The notes beneath the pieces were generated by a model that did not search any database, was not told where the DNA came from, and saw only the letters and a program-made list of their open reading frames with translations. A DNA stretch of 47,783 nucleotides from Acidobacteriota bacterium (GTDB taxonomy: Bacteria; Acidobacteriota; Terriglobia; UBA7540): the NCBI GenBank assembly GCA_003165615.1, contig PLWR01000737.1, forward strand, positions 1 to 47,783, in the 5' to 3' direction. This document shows, in pieces, positions 18,534 through 27,627 of the stretch. The first letter of the stretch is position 1. Each line of letters opens with the position of its first letter. A program made the translations under genes and the position numbers.

Positions 18534-19730
18534 TCAGTAGGCGCCTTCACCGGAGACCACGGCTCGAGGCGTCTTGAGCAGGATCTTTAAGTCCAGCCAG
18601 AGGGACCAGCATCTCGCGTACCGCAGATCAAGGCGAACCATGTCATCGAAGGATGTCCTGCTTCGCCCGTGCACCTGCCAGAGACCCGTCATACCCGGCT
18701 TGGCCTCTAATACCCGGCGCCGGTGCCACAATTCATAAACGTCACACTCGTAAGGGATGGGAGGGCGCGGCCCAACCAGGGACATATCTCCCTTTAGGAC
18801 GTTGAGCAATTGCGGAAGTTCGTCCAGACTGGCCCTCCGCAGAAACTTTCCAATACGTGTCACTCTGGGGTCGTCAACCAGCTTATAAACGGATGATTGC
18901 CCGTTTTCACCATGTCTTCCTGAAGGCGCTTTTGCGGAAATAAATTTCCTGACAAAGTCTTTGTGGATGCTCGAATTATTGCGGACATACATGGTTCGGA
19001 ATTTAAGAAACGTGAAATTCTCTCCATACTGGCCCACGCGGGTTTGACAGAAGAACACGGGGCCTCTGGAAGTAAGTTTAATGAGAGAGGCAATTAACGC
19101 AAACAAAGGCGATAGAAGCAAAAGCGCGAAAAGACTGCCCCCGATATCCACCAGCCTTTTCAGACCCAGACCCACCCGGCGGAAACCCTTCTGTTCCCGC
19201 AAGTCCACGTGCAAACCCAATTTGGAAGGCGGCCCGGGCTTCTTTTCATCCCACTTGTCCGGGAAAATGTGGAGCGTGATATCGATGGAATCGACTTCTT
19301 CCGAACTCAGGTTTTGGCGCAGTGCAGCTACAACCCTTTCCAAAATAGCTTCCGGCGAGGCGCCGGCCTCGGGTGAGCCAACCTCGGTAAAAATGACACC
19401 GACGATGAAATTGTCTTTGAACCATCCGGTGACGTCCGTCTCCCTAATCGAGTTGGACAGGGATGAGAGCACCTTCTGAAGCGCTTTTTGCCGCCGGTTG
19501 GCTTGGAATAACTTCTCTCCCTCGATGAGCATGAGAAGGAAAGGTTTCAGGGAACGCTCCGTCCTTTTCTGCTCCAGAGCAAGGGTCCGGCGGAAGGATT
19601 CTTCCGGAACAATCCCGTAATGCCGGGTGCTGGAGGGGACCGGGAGCTGAGGCTGATTAGCGGCCGGCCGGCGAGCTTGCGGCTTGCCATTCAACGCCAA
19701 TGTGATAAATGGACTGCTCCCTAAACTCAT
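18534..19730 (-). CDS. Initiating sugar-phosphate transferase with degenerate GGDEF-like N-terminus
   Basis: The C-terminal half (from about residue 185) is a bacterial sugar transferase: K-R-L-V-D-I-G-G, one hydrophobic helix, F-L-K-F-R-T-M, and [19 protein letters not shown]. Such enzymes load the first sugar-phosphate on undecaprenyl phosphate. The N-terminal half lacks the multiple membrane helices of WbaP/PssY proteins. Instead, residues about 60-170 resemble a nucleotide cyclase/GGDEF fold ([18 protein letters not shown]) without the GGDEF signature. This may be a regulatory, perhaps nucleotide-binding, domain. ATG at 19730 follows GGGGAGAG; the gene comes 19 bases after the antiterminator gene. 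Confidence 0.88.
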   Translation of the reverse strand: MSLGSSPFITLALNGKPQARRPAANQPQLPVPSSTRHYGIVPEESFRRTLALEQKRTERSLKPFLLMLIEGEKLFQANRRQKALQKVLSSLSNSIRETDVTGWFKDNFIVGVIFTEVGSPEAGASPEAILERVVAALRQNLSSEEVDSIDITLHIFPDKWDEKKPGPPSKLGLHVDLREQKGFRRVGLGLKRLVDIGGSLFALLLLSPLFALIASLIKLTSRGPVFFCQTRVGQYGENFTFLKFRTMYVRNNSSIHKDFVRKFISAKAPSGRHGENGQSSVYKLVDDPRVTRIGKFLRRASLDELPQLLNVLKGDMSLVGPRPPIPYECDVYELWHRRRVLEAKPGMTGLWQVHGRSRTSFDDMVRLDLRYARCWSLWLDLKILLKTPRAVVSGEGAY

Positions 19731-19749
19731 ACGTTGGTCTCTCCCCAGC

Positions 19750-20343
19750 TCAGCAAGCGGAATAGATCAGTCTATCACGCCCGCGCTCGGCCGGGCTCCA
19801 ATTCCCTGCGCTGACACGTTCAACCATGGACGCATCAACCTCAACCGCCACCGACTTCATCAGCATTTCCACGGAGAGTACAAGCCTGAATGCGTTCTTC
19901 TTGCGCAGCAGAATTCCTTCAATTCCCTCAAGAGGGCCGTAAATGACCCGCACCCTGTCTCCCCCTTCCAGAAACGGATGAGGTTCAACGGCGGAGGAGC
20001 TTTCGATAATGCGCTTGACCGCATCGATCTCGAATTCCGGAATAGGCTCGGGACTACCCGTCGTTCCTACGATCGAATGGACGCCCGGTGTCGCCAGAAT
20101 CTGGAGGTTCCGCTCAAGCCGATCCCGCAAGAATACATAGCCGGGGTACAGGGGCAGAAGCAAATGCTTGTCCCTGTCTTTCCACCTGTGGACCGTCGAA
20201 TACAGAGGGAGGAAAACCTGGAATCCCTTTCCCAATAGAAGGCTGGCAACAGTTTTCTCATGCTGATGCCGGGTGTGGAGGGCATACCAAGCGGCTTTCG
20301 CGATTGCTTCCCCAGTACCTGCTGCGATAGCCTTCGATAACAT
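19750..20343 (-). CDS. UpxY/RfaH-like transcription antiterminator (NusG family)
   Basis: The 197-residue protein has an NGN domain opening W-Y-A-L-H-T-R-H-Q-H-E-K and continuing G-Y-V-F-L-R-D-R, then a KOW-type region with G-D-R-V-R-V-I-Y-G-P-L-E-G-I-E-G. Specialised NusG paralogues as first genes of long polysaccharide operons (UpxY, RfaH, LoaP) suppress premature termination. Its position as the promoter-proximal gene of a minus-strand cluster of about 19 kb fits that role. ATG at 20343 lies about 220 bases downstream of the candidate sigma-54 start site, leaving room for a leader RNA that the protein could act on. Confidence 0.9.
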   Translation of the reverse strand: MLSKAIAAGTGEAIAKAAWYALHTRHQHEKTVASLLLGKGFQVFLPLYSTVHRWKDRDKHLLLPLYPGYVFLRDRLERNLQILATPGVHSIVGTTGSPEPIPEFEIDAVKRIIESSSAVEPHPFLEGGDRVRVIYGPLEGIEGILLRKKNAFRLVLSVEMLMKSVAVEVDASMVERVSAGNWSPAERGRDRLIYSAC

Positions 20344-20573
20344 ATAGCTCCGCCCTGTGACTTACAGGATCTGGATCCGTAAGCCGCTTTGCTCCTTCTT
20401 ACGCCATGGTGGAACTTCCGCACCCGACACCCATCGAGTCAACTCGCCAGGGGGAGGCGCAAGCACGGCCGCGCCGCGCCTGACGTCGCTTCGGCGGGGC
20501 GGAAGCACCACTGCATTCCCGGTATTGTACACACCCGAAAGGGTAAAGCCCATAACCATATAGATATAAGTCC

Positions 20574-20589
20574 CGCAAGCGATGGGCCA
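20574..20589 (-). promoter_or_regulatory. Candidate sigma-54 promoter of the EPS assembly operon
   Basis: Minus-strand TGGCCCATCGCTTGCG has GG and GC separated by 10 bases and matches the -24/-12 consensus TGGCAC-N5-TTGC at most fixed positions. The predicted start is near 20562. The element lies about 140 bp from a perfect palindrome, a normal enhancer distance for sigma-54 activators. Confidence 0.55.
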
Positions 20590-20707
20590 AACCCTGGCCT
20601 ACCATCACTTTTCCCTCGACCCGCAAGGCATTGATAAATAAGGTTGCTGCGTCCGTGACGGGGGAGGCGGAGATACCCGGGGAGGATTTCGCCCTCGGCG
20701 CTGCGCA

Positions 20708-20729
20708 AGTTTGCAAATATTTGCAAACT
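20708..20729. promoter_or_regulatory. Perfect 22-bp palindrome, enhancer site containing TGCA-N6-TGCA
   Basis: Bases 20708-20718 (AGTTTGCAAAT) are the exact reverse complement of 20719-20729. TGCA lies at 20712-20715 and 20722-20725 with six bases between. It is the most symmetric of five related sites and lies upstream of the candidate sigma-54 promoter at 20574-20589. The likely ligands are the Fis-type domains of the regulators encoded nearby. Confidence 0.7.
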
Positions 20730-20769
20730 GATGTCCTATTATTTTCGCTTCTTCCACGGCCGGCATAAA

Positions 20770-20788
20770 CGCCCTGCCGAGCAGGGCG
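20770..20788 (-). terminator. Hairpin after the tyrosine-kinase gene
   Basis: CGCCCTGC and GCAGGGCG form a perfect 8-bp stem with a 3-base loop. On the minus strand it is followed by TTTATG, a short T-run. It lies 160 bases past the last gene of the export operon and upstream of the palindrome, so it may insulate the export operon from the EPS assembly operon. Confidence 0.5.
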
Positions 20789-20949
20789 CCACGATCCGGC
20801 CACCTTGCCTGCCCCCCCCCTCGCGCTTGGCGCGCGGCGGACCACGACTCCCTCTGCCGATAGGCTAGATGAATCGCATGCCGGCAGGCCCCCTGCGGGC
20901 GGAGGGCCCAGGGGACGGGGAACAGGAGCGCGGGCTGTCAAGGCAGCAC

Positions 20950-21891
20950 TCATACTTTTGCGCCCTTGCCATTCCCTTTGTGGTGATCCTTCTTGCCGTA
21001 ATAATAATAGGAACCGTAGGTATGATGCTGATCAACTCGATTGATAATGACCCCCAGGAGCTGATCCTTGGGGAACTCTGCGCAAGCTCTCTGGGCCAAG
21101 TCGAACGGCGTCGTGCCCGCATTAACCAACATCAAGACCCCATCGCAGAACGCCGCCAGCAATCGAGAGTCCGATACGGGAATGGTGGGAGGGGAGTCAA
21201 AGATGATCCAATCAAAAACCTGGGTCACTTGCTCTAAAAGGAACTCAAGACGGCCATTGCCAAACAGTTCGGTGGGATTCGATGCTGTGGCCCCCCCGGG
21301 GATGAAAAAGAGGTTTTCCGTGGGACCGCGCTGAATGACGGAGGTTATGTCCAGCCCGCCCGCCAGGTACTGCGTCAGGCCCGGTTCCTGAGGAGCTCCC
21401 ATTACGGCATTCAAGGAGCACATGCGCAAGTCGCCATCGATCAACAGGACCCGCGTTTCGGGCTGTTTGGCGATGACCCGCGCCAAGTTCGCGGCCAGGA
21501 AGGTCTTGCCCTCATTCGGCAGGGGGCTGGTAACGAGGAGCTTTTGCAAGGGTCGCGCTTTGCGCATGAAATAAAGTCGCGAACGCAGGCTGCGAAATTC
21601 CTCGGAAACAAGAGTATGACGCCGCGCATCCACGTGCCGAGTCAAGGTGGCGTCCGTCTTCCATTCCTGGTGCGAGCAGCGTGCCAGGAACGCGCCCGGG
21701 GCCTCAACCTGCCCGGCCGGGCTTTCCGCCTTCGCGAACGGCCTCTCGCTCACGGCCCCGGAAGCGGCTTCCCGCTGGTGGAGACCGGGCGCCATGGGCG
21801 TCGGCATCTCCACCGTGCTCTCGGGCTCACCCAGGAGCACCTTTTCTTGTTCGGCTTTTTTTAGGGCATCATGAACTCGGCTCATATCCAT
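20950..21891 (-). CDS. CpsD/CapB-type tyrosine autokinase of the EPS export operon
   Basis: The 313-residue cytosolic protein starts with M-S-R-V-H-D-A-L-K-K-A-E, the usual N-terminus of exosortase-associated tyrosine kinases. It has the BY-kinase P-loop T-S-P-L-P-N-E-G-K-T (121-130), the A' motif V-L-L-I-D-G-D-L-R (148-156), F-D-S-P-P, and a C-terminal tyrosine cluster (Y292, Y295-Y298) for autophosphorylation. It should work with the separate Wzz-like protein encoded two genes upstream to control chain length and export. It is the last gene of the export operon, 26 bases after the ATPase gene. Confidence 0.92.
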   Translation of the reverse strand: MDMSRVHDALKKAEQEKVLLGEPESTVEMPTPMAPGLHQREAASGAVSERPFAKAESPAGQVEAPGAFLARCSHQEWKTDATLTRHVDARRHTLVSEEFRSLRSRLYFMRKARPLQKLLVTSPLPNEGKTFLAANLARVIAKQPETRVLLIDGDLRMCSLNAVMGAPQEPGLTQYLAGGLDITSVIQRGPTENLFFIPGGATASNPTELFGNGRLEFLLEQVTQVFDWIIFDSPPTIPVSDSRLLAAFCDGVLMLVNAGTTPFDLAQRACAEFPKDQLLGVIINRVDQHHTYGSYYYYGKKDHHKGNGKGAKV

Positions 21892-21917
21892 CCTATCGGC
21901 TGCGCTGACCTGGGCCT

Positions 21918-22838
21918 CTAGCTACTCTTTCTCATTCGGTCCATGAGTTGGCCCAGATTCTGCAAGGAATCGACAATCTGTGACGAACCGTTCCCTCCCA
22001 CGAGAGGCTGAACGGACGTGCCTACCGGTCTGTCCAATTCAAATTCGTGCGCTACCGATTGAATCGTGCTGGCAAGCACCGGCTTCTGCTCCTCCGCGAA
22101 GGCGGTGATCAGCGCGTGCTCGCAGAGAAGATTGATGACACGGGGAATTCCGCCGGAGTACCGAAAAACGGCCTCGGTCGCCTCCGGATTGAAAATCGAG
22201 TCGCCATGGGCCCCGGCAATGCGGAGGCGCTCGGAAATATAGCCCCGCGTGTCATCCAGGGTTAACGGCCCCATGCGGCATCGCAAGGTGATCCGTTGTC
22301 GAAGTTGACGAAGGGACGGCTGCTTGAGAAGAGCATCGAGTTCCGGCTGACCGGAAAGCACGATCTGGAGGAGCTTTTCCGTTGAAGTCTCGAGGTTGGT
22401 CAGCAACCGGATCTCCTCAAGAACTTCCATGGAGAGATTCTGGGCTTCATCCACAATCAGGACAGCGGTTTCCCCCGCCCGATACCGCTCCAATAACCAC
22501 TGATTGAGTTGAAGCAGAACCTGCCCCTTCATGTGAGTTTCGCAGGGGATGCCAAAATCCGCCAACATGAAATTGAGGAACTGATTCACGCTGAGGCGCG
22601 GATTGAAGATAAAGGCGGTGGCCACGCGCTCCCCGCGCAAATGTTCCAGGAACTTGTTGATGATGGTGGTTTTTCCTGTCCCCACCTCTCCACTAAGCAG
22701 AATGAAGCCACGGCGGCGCTCGACGCCGTAGGTCAAACAAGCAAACGCTTCCTGACTGTCCCGCGTTTGAAACAGGAACCGCGGGTCCGGATTGACGTTA
22801 AACGGGTTTTCTTTCAGCCCGAAGAATCTCTTATACAT
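21918..22838 (-). CDS. ExeA-like AAA ATPase associated with PEP-CTERM/EPS export
   Basis: The 306-residue protein begins M-Y-K-R-F-F-G-L-K-E-N-P-F, has Walker A G-E-V-G-T-G-K-T-T (50-58), Walker B V-L-I-V-D-E-A-Q-N and the G-G-I-P-R-V-I-N sensor motif, as in ExeA/GspA-type ATPases and the ATPase that accompanies exosortase-linked EPS operons. I see no peptidoglycan-binding domain. The gene lies 11 bases after the chain-length gene and 26 before the tyrosine kinase gene. It probably energises assembly or positioning of the export machine; the partner is not known. Confidence 0.9.
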   Translation of the reverse strand: MYKRFFGLKENPFNVNPDPRFLFQTRDSQEAFACLTYGVERRRGFILLSGEVGTGKTTIINKFLEHLRGERVATAFIFNPRLSVNQFLNFMLADFGIPCETHMKGQVLLQLNQWLLERYRAGETAVLIVDEAQNLSMEVLEEIRLLTNLETSTEKLLQIVLSGQPELDALLKQPSLRQLRQRITLRCRMGPLTLDDTRGYISERLRIAGAHGDSIFNPEATEAVFRYSGGIPRVINLLCEHALITAFAEEQKPVLASTIQSVAHEFELDRPVGTSVQPLVGGNGSSQIVDSLQNLGQLMDRMRKSS

Positions 22839-22849
22839 ACCCCAAGTCC

Positions 22850-24388
22850 TTAAGCGCCCGCGGCACGCCCTTCCGAGGTTCCAAGTTTCCCTGCCTCACC
22901 GAGCTTGAAGCGCTTTTCCTTCGGCGCCGTGGTGAGTGAAGGCACCAAGGCCAGGGTGGGCAATCCCAAACAGGCCTCGACATCTTTATCGTTCCGAAGC
23001 GCCTTGTCGCGCGCCTCCACAAGCCACGCCAGGGCCAGACCCAGGGCCAAGCCCCCGCCCAAACCCCCGAGCGCAAACAAGGGCCGGTTGGGGAATACCG
23101 GATCCTTCGGCATATTCGCCGGATCCATGATCAGAAATTGCTCTCCCTGCTGGCGTTGCTCCAGATCGGTCGCCATCTCCGATTCATTCCTTTTCTTGAG
23201 CAGGTCGTTATAGAAATTCTGTGCCATCTCATGATCGCGGGTTAGTTCCTTGTATTGTTGCTCCACCACCGGACTCATCTGGACGCGTGACTGGAGAAGT
23301 TCCATCTGCCCCTGAATCCGTTGCTGCGCCCCCGTTGCAGAGCGAATGGCCTCATCATAGGCTCGAAGCTGACTGCGCAACTGCTGGATCTGAGCGGGCT
23401 CAACAGTTGCTGCACGCTGTACCGTAGGTTCGGGTTTGGGTTCGGGGGTGGCACCCTGATCGTGAATCTTCTTCTTGACCTTCTCGATTTCATCTTTGAG
23501 CTTGATGACATCGGGGTGTTCGGGCGTGTCCTGGACCTCCAGCATCGCCAGTTGACTTTGCATGGCGGCGAGCTGTCCCTGAAGTGTTTGGGGTTGCGAG
23601 CCATCTGTACTAACCTGCGAAGCCTTCCACGCGGCCAGCTCTTGCGAAAGTAATGACTCCGTGTAAGTCTTGTCCTGCTGGGCGCGATTGAGGGCTTGCG
23701 TCGCCATATCGAGTTGGCCGTTCATGGACCCGAGCAGGTTGAGGTTCGCCTGGGTTTCCTCGGGAAGCTCGTGCATGTACTTGGTTTTGAACTCGGCCAG
23801 TTTTGCGTCCTGCTCATCGATTTGACGCTTGGCATCGTCGATCTGGGCTTGGAAGAAATTCGTCGTGCCCCGGGCCGATTGTTCCCTCTGGCGAAGGTTC
23901 TCTTCGATAAACATGGAGGTGATCTCCGCGCAAACTTGCTGGGCCAATTGCGCCGTGGGCAGAGTCACCCCGATGGCGAACCCGGGGAGGGTTTGATCCT
24001 TGGACTTTACAATCGGTTTCACGGGGGTCAGCTCAATGTCTTTGCGCAGATCATCAACCGCCTCTTCCATGGTCTCCTGTCCGGTGCTTTGCTTGAAGAG
24101 ATCGTAGTGCTTAATGATACCCTCCAACCGGGTTCGGCTCAGAACCTGCTCCTCCAGGCTGGCCACGCGCGCATTCAAATCCTCAGTGATAATGGACTGG
24201 ACCATACTGTTTGGAATCCGCTGGCTCTGGATCAGCACCAGAGTGTCGGACTCAAAGCGGTTGGGCAACACCAGCGAAATGCCAAACAGGAGCGCGGGAC
24301 CAATGAGCGCTGGTATGATAATCAAGATTTTTCTCCGGCGCCAAATGGCCAGGTAATCGTCCCACCCGAAGGGTCTATGTCCAATCAT
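22850..24388 (-). CDS. Wzz/Wzc-type polysaccharide chain-length determinant
   Basis: In 512 residues this protein has an N-terminal membrane helix (about 22-42), a Wzz domain (R-F-E-S-D-T-L-V-L-I-Q-S), a long coiled-coil periplasmic region (about 180-400), the GNVR-like segment ending N-E-S-E-M-A and a C-terminal membrane helix (about 442-462), followed by a short cytosolic tail without a kinase domain. The kinase is encoded separately two genes downstream. The Q/E-rich coiled coil is long, as in the exosortase-associated subfamily. It controls polymer length in the inner membrane. Confidence 0.93.
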   Translation of the reverse strand: MIGHRPFGWDDYLAIWRRRKILIIIPALIGPALLFGISLVLPNRFESDTLVLIQSQRIPNSMVQSIITEDLNARVASLEEQVLSRTRLEGIIKHYDLFKQSTGQETMEEAVDDLRKDIELTPVKPIVKSKDQTLPGFAIGVTLPTAQLAQQVCAEITSMFIEENLRQREQSARGTTNFFQAQIDDAKRQIDEQDAKLAEFKTKYMHELPEETQANLNLLGSMNGQLDMATQALNRAQQDKTYTESLLSQELAAWKASQVSTDGSQPQTLQGQLAAMQSQLAMLEVQDTPEHPDVIKLKDEIEKVKKKIHDQGATPEPKPEPTVQRAATVEPAQIQQLRSQLRAYDEAIRSATGAQQRIQGQMELLQSRVQMSPVVEQQYKELTRDHEMAQNFYNDLLKKRNESEMATDLEQRQQGEQFLIMDPANMPKDPVFPNRPLFALGGLGGGLALGLALAWLVEARDKALRNDKDVEACLGLPTLALVPSLTTAPKEKRFKLGEAGKLGTSEGRAAGA

Positions 24389-24430
24389 GAGAGTTTCTCG
24401 TCCTTCCTGTATCTGCGGCTGCGCTTGTGC

Positions 24431-25921
24431 TTATTCGACATTTAAGGCGCGTGCGTGCCAACTAAAACCCGCCCCCAGAACTTGCTGTATGAAAACCGTC
24501 GAGCAGTTGTTGGCGTTTAAGCAAATCGGAGCGTTGGAGACCTGTCTTTGCGCTTGATAATTCAAATACATGCTGATGTGCGGCCCAAATTCACGGCTCA
24601 AATTCAATCCGCCTTGCACGTAGTCATAGGAGGTGGCACCCATTGATGCCAGGGTGATCGACTGATTCCTGGAATAAGATGCTTGAAAGGCGGCATGGAA
24701 CTTTCGCCAAAACTCCCGGCCAGCGCTCCCCTGCACAGTGTTCCTTGCCGATCCGGCCAAGACGCCGGCGCCTTCGGTGGTGCCGCGCTGAAATCGAAGT
24801 TGTGTATCCCACCTTCCGTCGCGGTAATCCAAGGAATCGAAGGTCGACATGAAGAAACGCGTCAGGGTGCCACCCTGGGGCTCGGAAATCACATTTTCCA
24901 TCGGCGCCACAGAAAGCTGAACCGAGAGCTTGGGGCTGAAGGTATGGCCATATAGGAACGACACACCGCGCGTGGCAATTCCCGGATTGTCGCCGCTGAA
25001 CACGTAATGACTTTCGACGTACGTTAATGCGGCCACATCACCCCGGCCGAAGAAACGGTTGTAGCCCACCATAAAAGTCGCGGAGTCATCGTCAAGGAAT
25101 CCCGGCGAGAGGGACTGGAGCGTTCCAAACATACCGCTGGCGGTAACCGTGGAGCGGGCGTTGATGATGTATTGAACTTCGGTCTCAGCCAGGTCGCTGA
25201 CCCGCGAGGTAAGGCCGGAGTAAATTCCCTGGTTGGGCTGGAAGGCGGAATTAAAAGCGGGCGCTGTGGACGTGCCGCTTCCTCCCATGCCTGCTCCATA
25301 ACTGGCTACACCGGCAAATCCCGGGAAACCCATCGGCGATTCCGGCAGGTACATGCCCTGATCACCCAGGATCCACTTCCAGCGACGCCCGGTGATCTCC
25401 GCGGATACACCCAGCTCATCGAAGGCCCCATATTGCTTCGCGTTGGGATCCGTCTTGGTGGAAGTATTCGGGGCAAAAAAGAAAGCGCCGCCCGCGTCTT
25501 CCAAATTAAACTGGGTGTTCCTCCCCACCCTCTGCAGCGTTAATGAGGCGGCGCAGGTTGTCTCGCTGAACAGACTTGCGTGCTTCTCATACCCGGTGGG
25601 GTTGGTGTCGGCGTGATCCGCGCACCCGAGGGCAGGCAACACGAAATCATGAGAATCTCCCCCAAAGCTGGGAGCCAGCACTTGCACTCCGGAAATAGGG
25701 GTCATGGTCTGTGTGGGTGTGGAAACCTGGCCGGCGGGGGGAGTGGAATTATCCACAGGGGTCTGATCTGTCCCCGCCTGGGGATCAGGGGAAGCTGCGG
25801 TGAGCACGGTCGCGCCGGGCTGGGCACCTGTCTGTTGCGTCTGTTGCGCCCGCACGGTGGTAGTGCACAGCGCCAGCAGCGCCATCGTCATCAAACATGA
25901 GCCAACCTTACTTCTCATCAT
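24431..25921 (-). CDS. Putative outer-membrane beta-barrel protein of the EPS export operon
   Basis: This 496-residue protein has a signal peptide (hydrophobic run ending V-R-A-Q), then about 80 residues rich in Q, T, P and A, then alternating amphipathic beta strands with many aromatic turns to the C-terminus (ending G-A-G-F-S-W-H-A-R-A-L-N-V-E). This is an outer-membrane barrel pattern. I do not recognise the subfamily. It lies 9 bases after the Wza-like gene and 42 before the chain-length gene, so an outer-membrane role in polymer secretion is likely, perhaps replacing the missing Wza C-terminal pore. Confidence 0.75.
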   Translation of the reverse strand: MMRSKVGSCLMTMALLALCTTTVRAQQTQQTGAQPGATVLTAASPDPQAGTDQTPVDNSTPPAGQVSTPTQTMTPISGVQVLAPSFGGDSHDFVLPALGCADHADTNPTGYEKHASLFSETTCAASLTLQRVGRNTQFNLEDAGGAFFFAPNTSTKTDPNAKQYGAFDELGVSAEITGRRWKWILGDQGMYLPESPMGFPGFAGVASYGAGMGGSGTSTAPAFNSAFQPNQGIYSGLTSRVSDLAETEVQYIINARSTVTASGMFGTLQSLSPGFLDDDSATFMVGYNRFFGRGDVAALTYVESHYVFSGDNPGIATRGVSFLYGHTFSPKLSVQLSVAPMENVISEPQGGTLTRFFMSTFDSLDYRDGRWDTQLRFQRGTTEGAGVLAGSARNTVQGSAGREFWRKFHAAFQASYSRNQSITLASMGATSYDYVQGGLNLSREFGPHISMYLNYQAQRQVSNAPICLNANNCSTVFIQQVLGAGFSWHARALNVE

Positions 25922-25930
25922 GACGAACCT

Positions 25931-26566
25931 CTACGGGACCACAATCGTGTCCCCGGCTTTGAGTGTAATGTTAGTGTGCATATCTCCGCGCAGCAGGTCC
26001 TTATAATTCAGGGGAAAAGTTAGATCTTTCCCCCCCTCGTGCCGCAGCAGGTAGGCGCGCTTTTGATCGGCAAATTGCGTGGGTCCGCCTGCCGAGGAGA
26101 GCGCCTGGAGAGCCGTCATATTGGGGAGCAGCATCATGGGCCCCGGCCGACCCACCTCACCCACCACAAAAACCTTCTGACTGTTAATCTGCACCACCGT
26201 AACGGTCACCTGAGGTTTGTTCAGGAACTCCTTCAGCTTATCCGTTATGGAGTTGGCAAGCTGCATCGGGGTCAGGCCCGCCGCTTGAATATCGTTTACC
26301 AGAGGTATCGAAATCCTGCCGTCCGGACGCACGGGTACGTTTCTGGAAACATTCGGTTGCTGCCAGACGCTGATGTCAAGAACGTCCTCAGCCCCGATGA
26401 TGTAGGTGCCGGGTTCAACGCCCGGCGCAGCCTTCGCTGGCGGGGTCTGGCCTTCCGCCCCGGCGCTGGTCTTTTGCTCTTTGGAAGCCTTCTGCGCCTG
26501 CGCCAACAGCCCACTCGAACCCAGGCATAACACGAGGATAACACCAAGCACGTAGGGTTTGGTCAT
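25931..26566 (-). CDS. Wza-like polysaccharide export protein (short form)
   Basis: The 211-residue protein has a signal peptide, a variable linker, then the export domain: Y-I-I-G-A-E-D-V-L-D-I-S-V-W, V-R-P-D-G-R-I-S-I-P-L-V, and an SLBB-like part with V-F-V-V-G-E-V-G-R-P-G. It lacks the extra SLBB domains and C-terminal amphipathic helix of E. coli Wza, and has no lipobox Cys. Its ATG overlaps the stop of the upstream regulator gene (ATGA, 26563-26566), so the two are translationally coupled. It forms part of the periplasmic/outer-membrane export channel. Confidence 0.93.
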   Translation of the reverse strand: MTKPYVLGVILVLCLGSSGLLAQAQKASKEQKTSAGAEGQTPPAKAAPGVEPGTYIIGAEDVLDISVWQQPNVSRNVPVRPDGRISIPLVNDIQAAGLTPMQLANSITDKLKEFLNKPQVTVTVVQINSQKVFVVGEVGRPGPMMLLPNMTALQALSSAGGPTQFADQKRAYLLRHEGGKDLTFPLNYKDLLRGDMHTNITLKAGDTIVVP

Positions 26567-27603
26567 AGGTCTTGTCCTTTGGGACCCGAAGACTCAGCCA
26601 AATCTTCCATCCCGATCTGCTTAACCTTGTAAAGCAATGCTTTGTAACTAATCTGAAGCTCGCGCGCCGCACGCTTGCGGTTCCAATGCGTCCGCTGTAG
26701 AGCCTTCAAAATCAACTCACGTTCTGCCTGATGCGAGGCTGCCCGGGCAACCTCCTTCAGCGAGAACTTGGGAATTGCCCCGCCCTCAGCGCCAGGATCG
26801 GCGCCAATAGACTTGAGGTCTCCCAGCGCTAATCGCTCGTCGCCCAGGGCAACGATGTTTCTCACCGCATTTTCCAACTGGCGGATATTCCCCGGCCAGG
26901 AGTAGTCAAGGAACCGGCCCATGGCCTTGGCGCTGAAAACCGGCTTCGGCCGCCCCAATTGTCCAGCGTACTTCTTTAGGAAAAAATCGACAAGTACCGG
27001 GATATCTTCTTTTCGCTGTCTTAGAGGGGGCAGGCGCAGGCAGACACCGCTAAGTCGATAATAAAGTTCCTCCCGAAATCGTCCGTTGCGGATTTCTTCC
27101 TCGATGTTTCGGCTGCTGGAGGAGATAATGCGCGCCCGTAAATACGGATCCAGACCCCCATCATCGCCGTCGGGGAGAATGTGAAGCACTTTAGGTTGGC
27201 AAACCAGTTCCAGCTCGCCGACTTCATCCAGGAAAACTGTCCCCGCGCCTGACAGGCGCTTGACTCTGCCGCCTGCCCTTTTCCCATCCAGGAGCTGGTC
27301 CAGATCCCGCACAGAAAGACGGGCACACATCAATTTCACGAAGGGCTCATCGCCGCGACGGGAAAGCCGATGCACTCGCTGGGCGCTCACTTCCTTCCCG
27401 GAGCCGCTTTCGCCGACGATAAGCACGGGTATGTTGGTGGGCGCAATCTCTACGATGATACGGTCAAGCGATCGTGCCGAGGGACTGACAAGACTAACGA
27501 AGACCTGATCCTGAGGATCTGGCCCCATGGGCTTGGCGGTAATCTCTGCTTCCTCGGGGCTTCTGAGTTCCCTTGCCACGTTACGGGGATTCCTTTCGGG
27601 CAT
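26563..27603 (-). CDS. NtrC-like AAA+ regulator lacking the GAFTGA loop
   Basis: From ATG 27603 the protein is 346 residues: a short N-terminus, Walker A G-E-S-G-S-G-K (64-70), Walker B T-V-F-L-D-E-V (about 122-128), an F-R-E-E-L-Y-Y-R-L motif and a C-terminal Fis-type helix-turn-helix ([19 protein letters not shown]). The GAFTGA segment that touches sigma-54 is absent: the stretch between Walker motifs is about nine residues shorter than in the neighbouring activator and reads L-L-D-G-K-R-A-G-G. Sensor I reads S-S-S instead of A-T-N. It is translationally coupled to the exporter gene. It probably binds the shared site but cannot act as a normal sigma-54 activator. A longer frame from TTG 27789 runs through the promoter region and is unlikely. 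Confidence 0.85.
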   Translation of the reverse strand: MPERNPRNVARELRSPEEAEITAKPMGPDPQDQVFVSLVSPSARSLDRIIVEIAPTNIPVLIVGESGSGKEVSAQRVHRLSRRGDEPFVKLMCARLSVRDLDQLLDGKRAGGRVKRLSGAGTVFLDEVGELELVCQPKVLHILPDGDDGGLDPYLRARIISSSSRNIEEEIRNGRFREELYYRLSGVCLRLPPLRQRKEDIPVLVDFFLKKYAGQLGRPKPVFSAKAMGRFLDYSWPGNIRQLENAVRNIVALGDERLALGDLKSIGADPGAEGGAIPKFSLKEVARAASHQAERELILKALQRTHWNRKRAARELQISYKALLYKVKQIGMEDLAESSGPKGQDL

Positions 27604-27627
27604 CTGGTACTTGAGTATACTGTAAAT

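Noticed and set aside
20399..20953. 184-codon minus-strand frame between the tyrosine kinase and antiterminator genes
   Set aside because: It runs across the palindrome, the hairpin and the promoter candidate; it is P, R, G and A rich with no motif.
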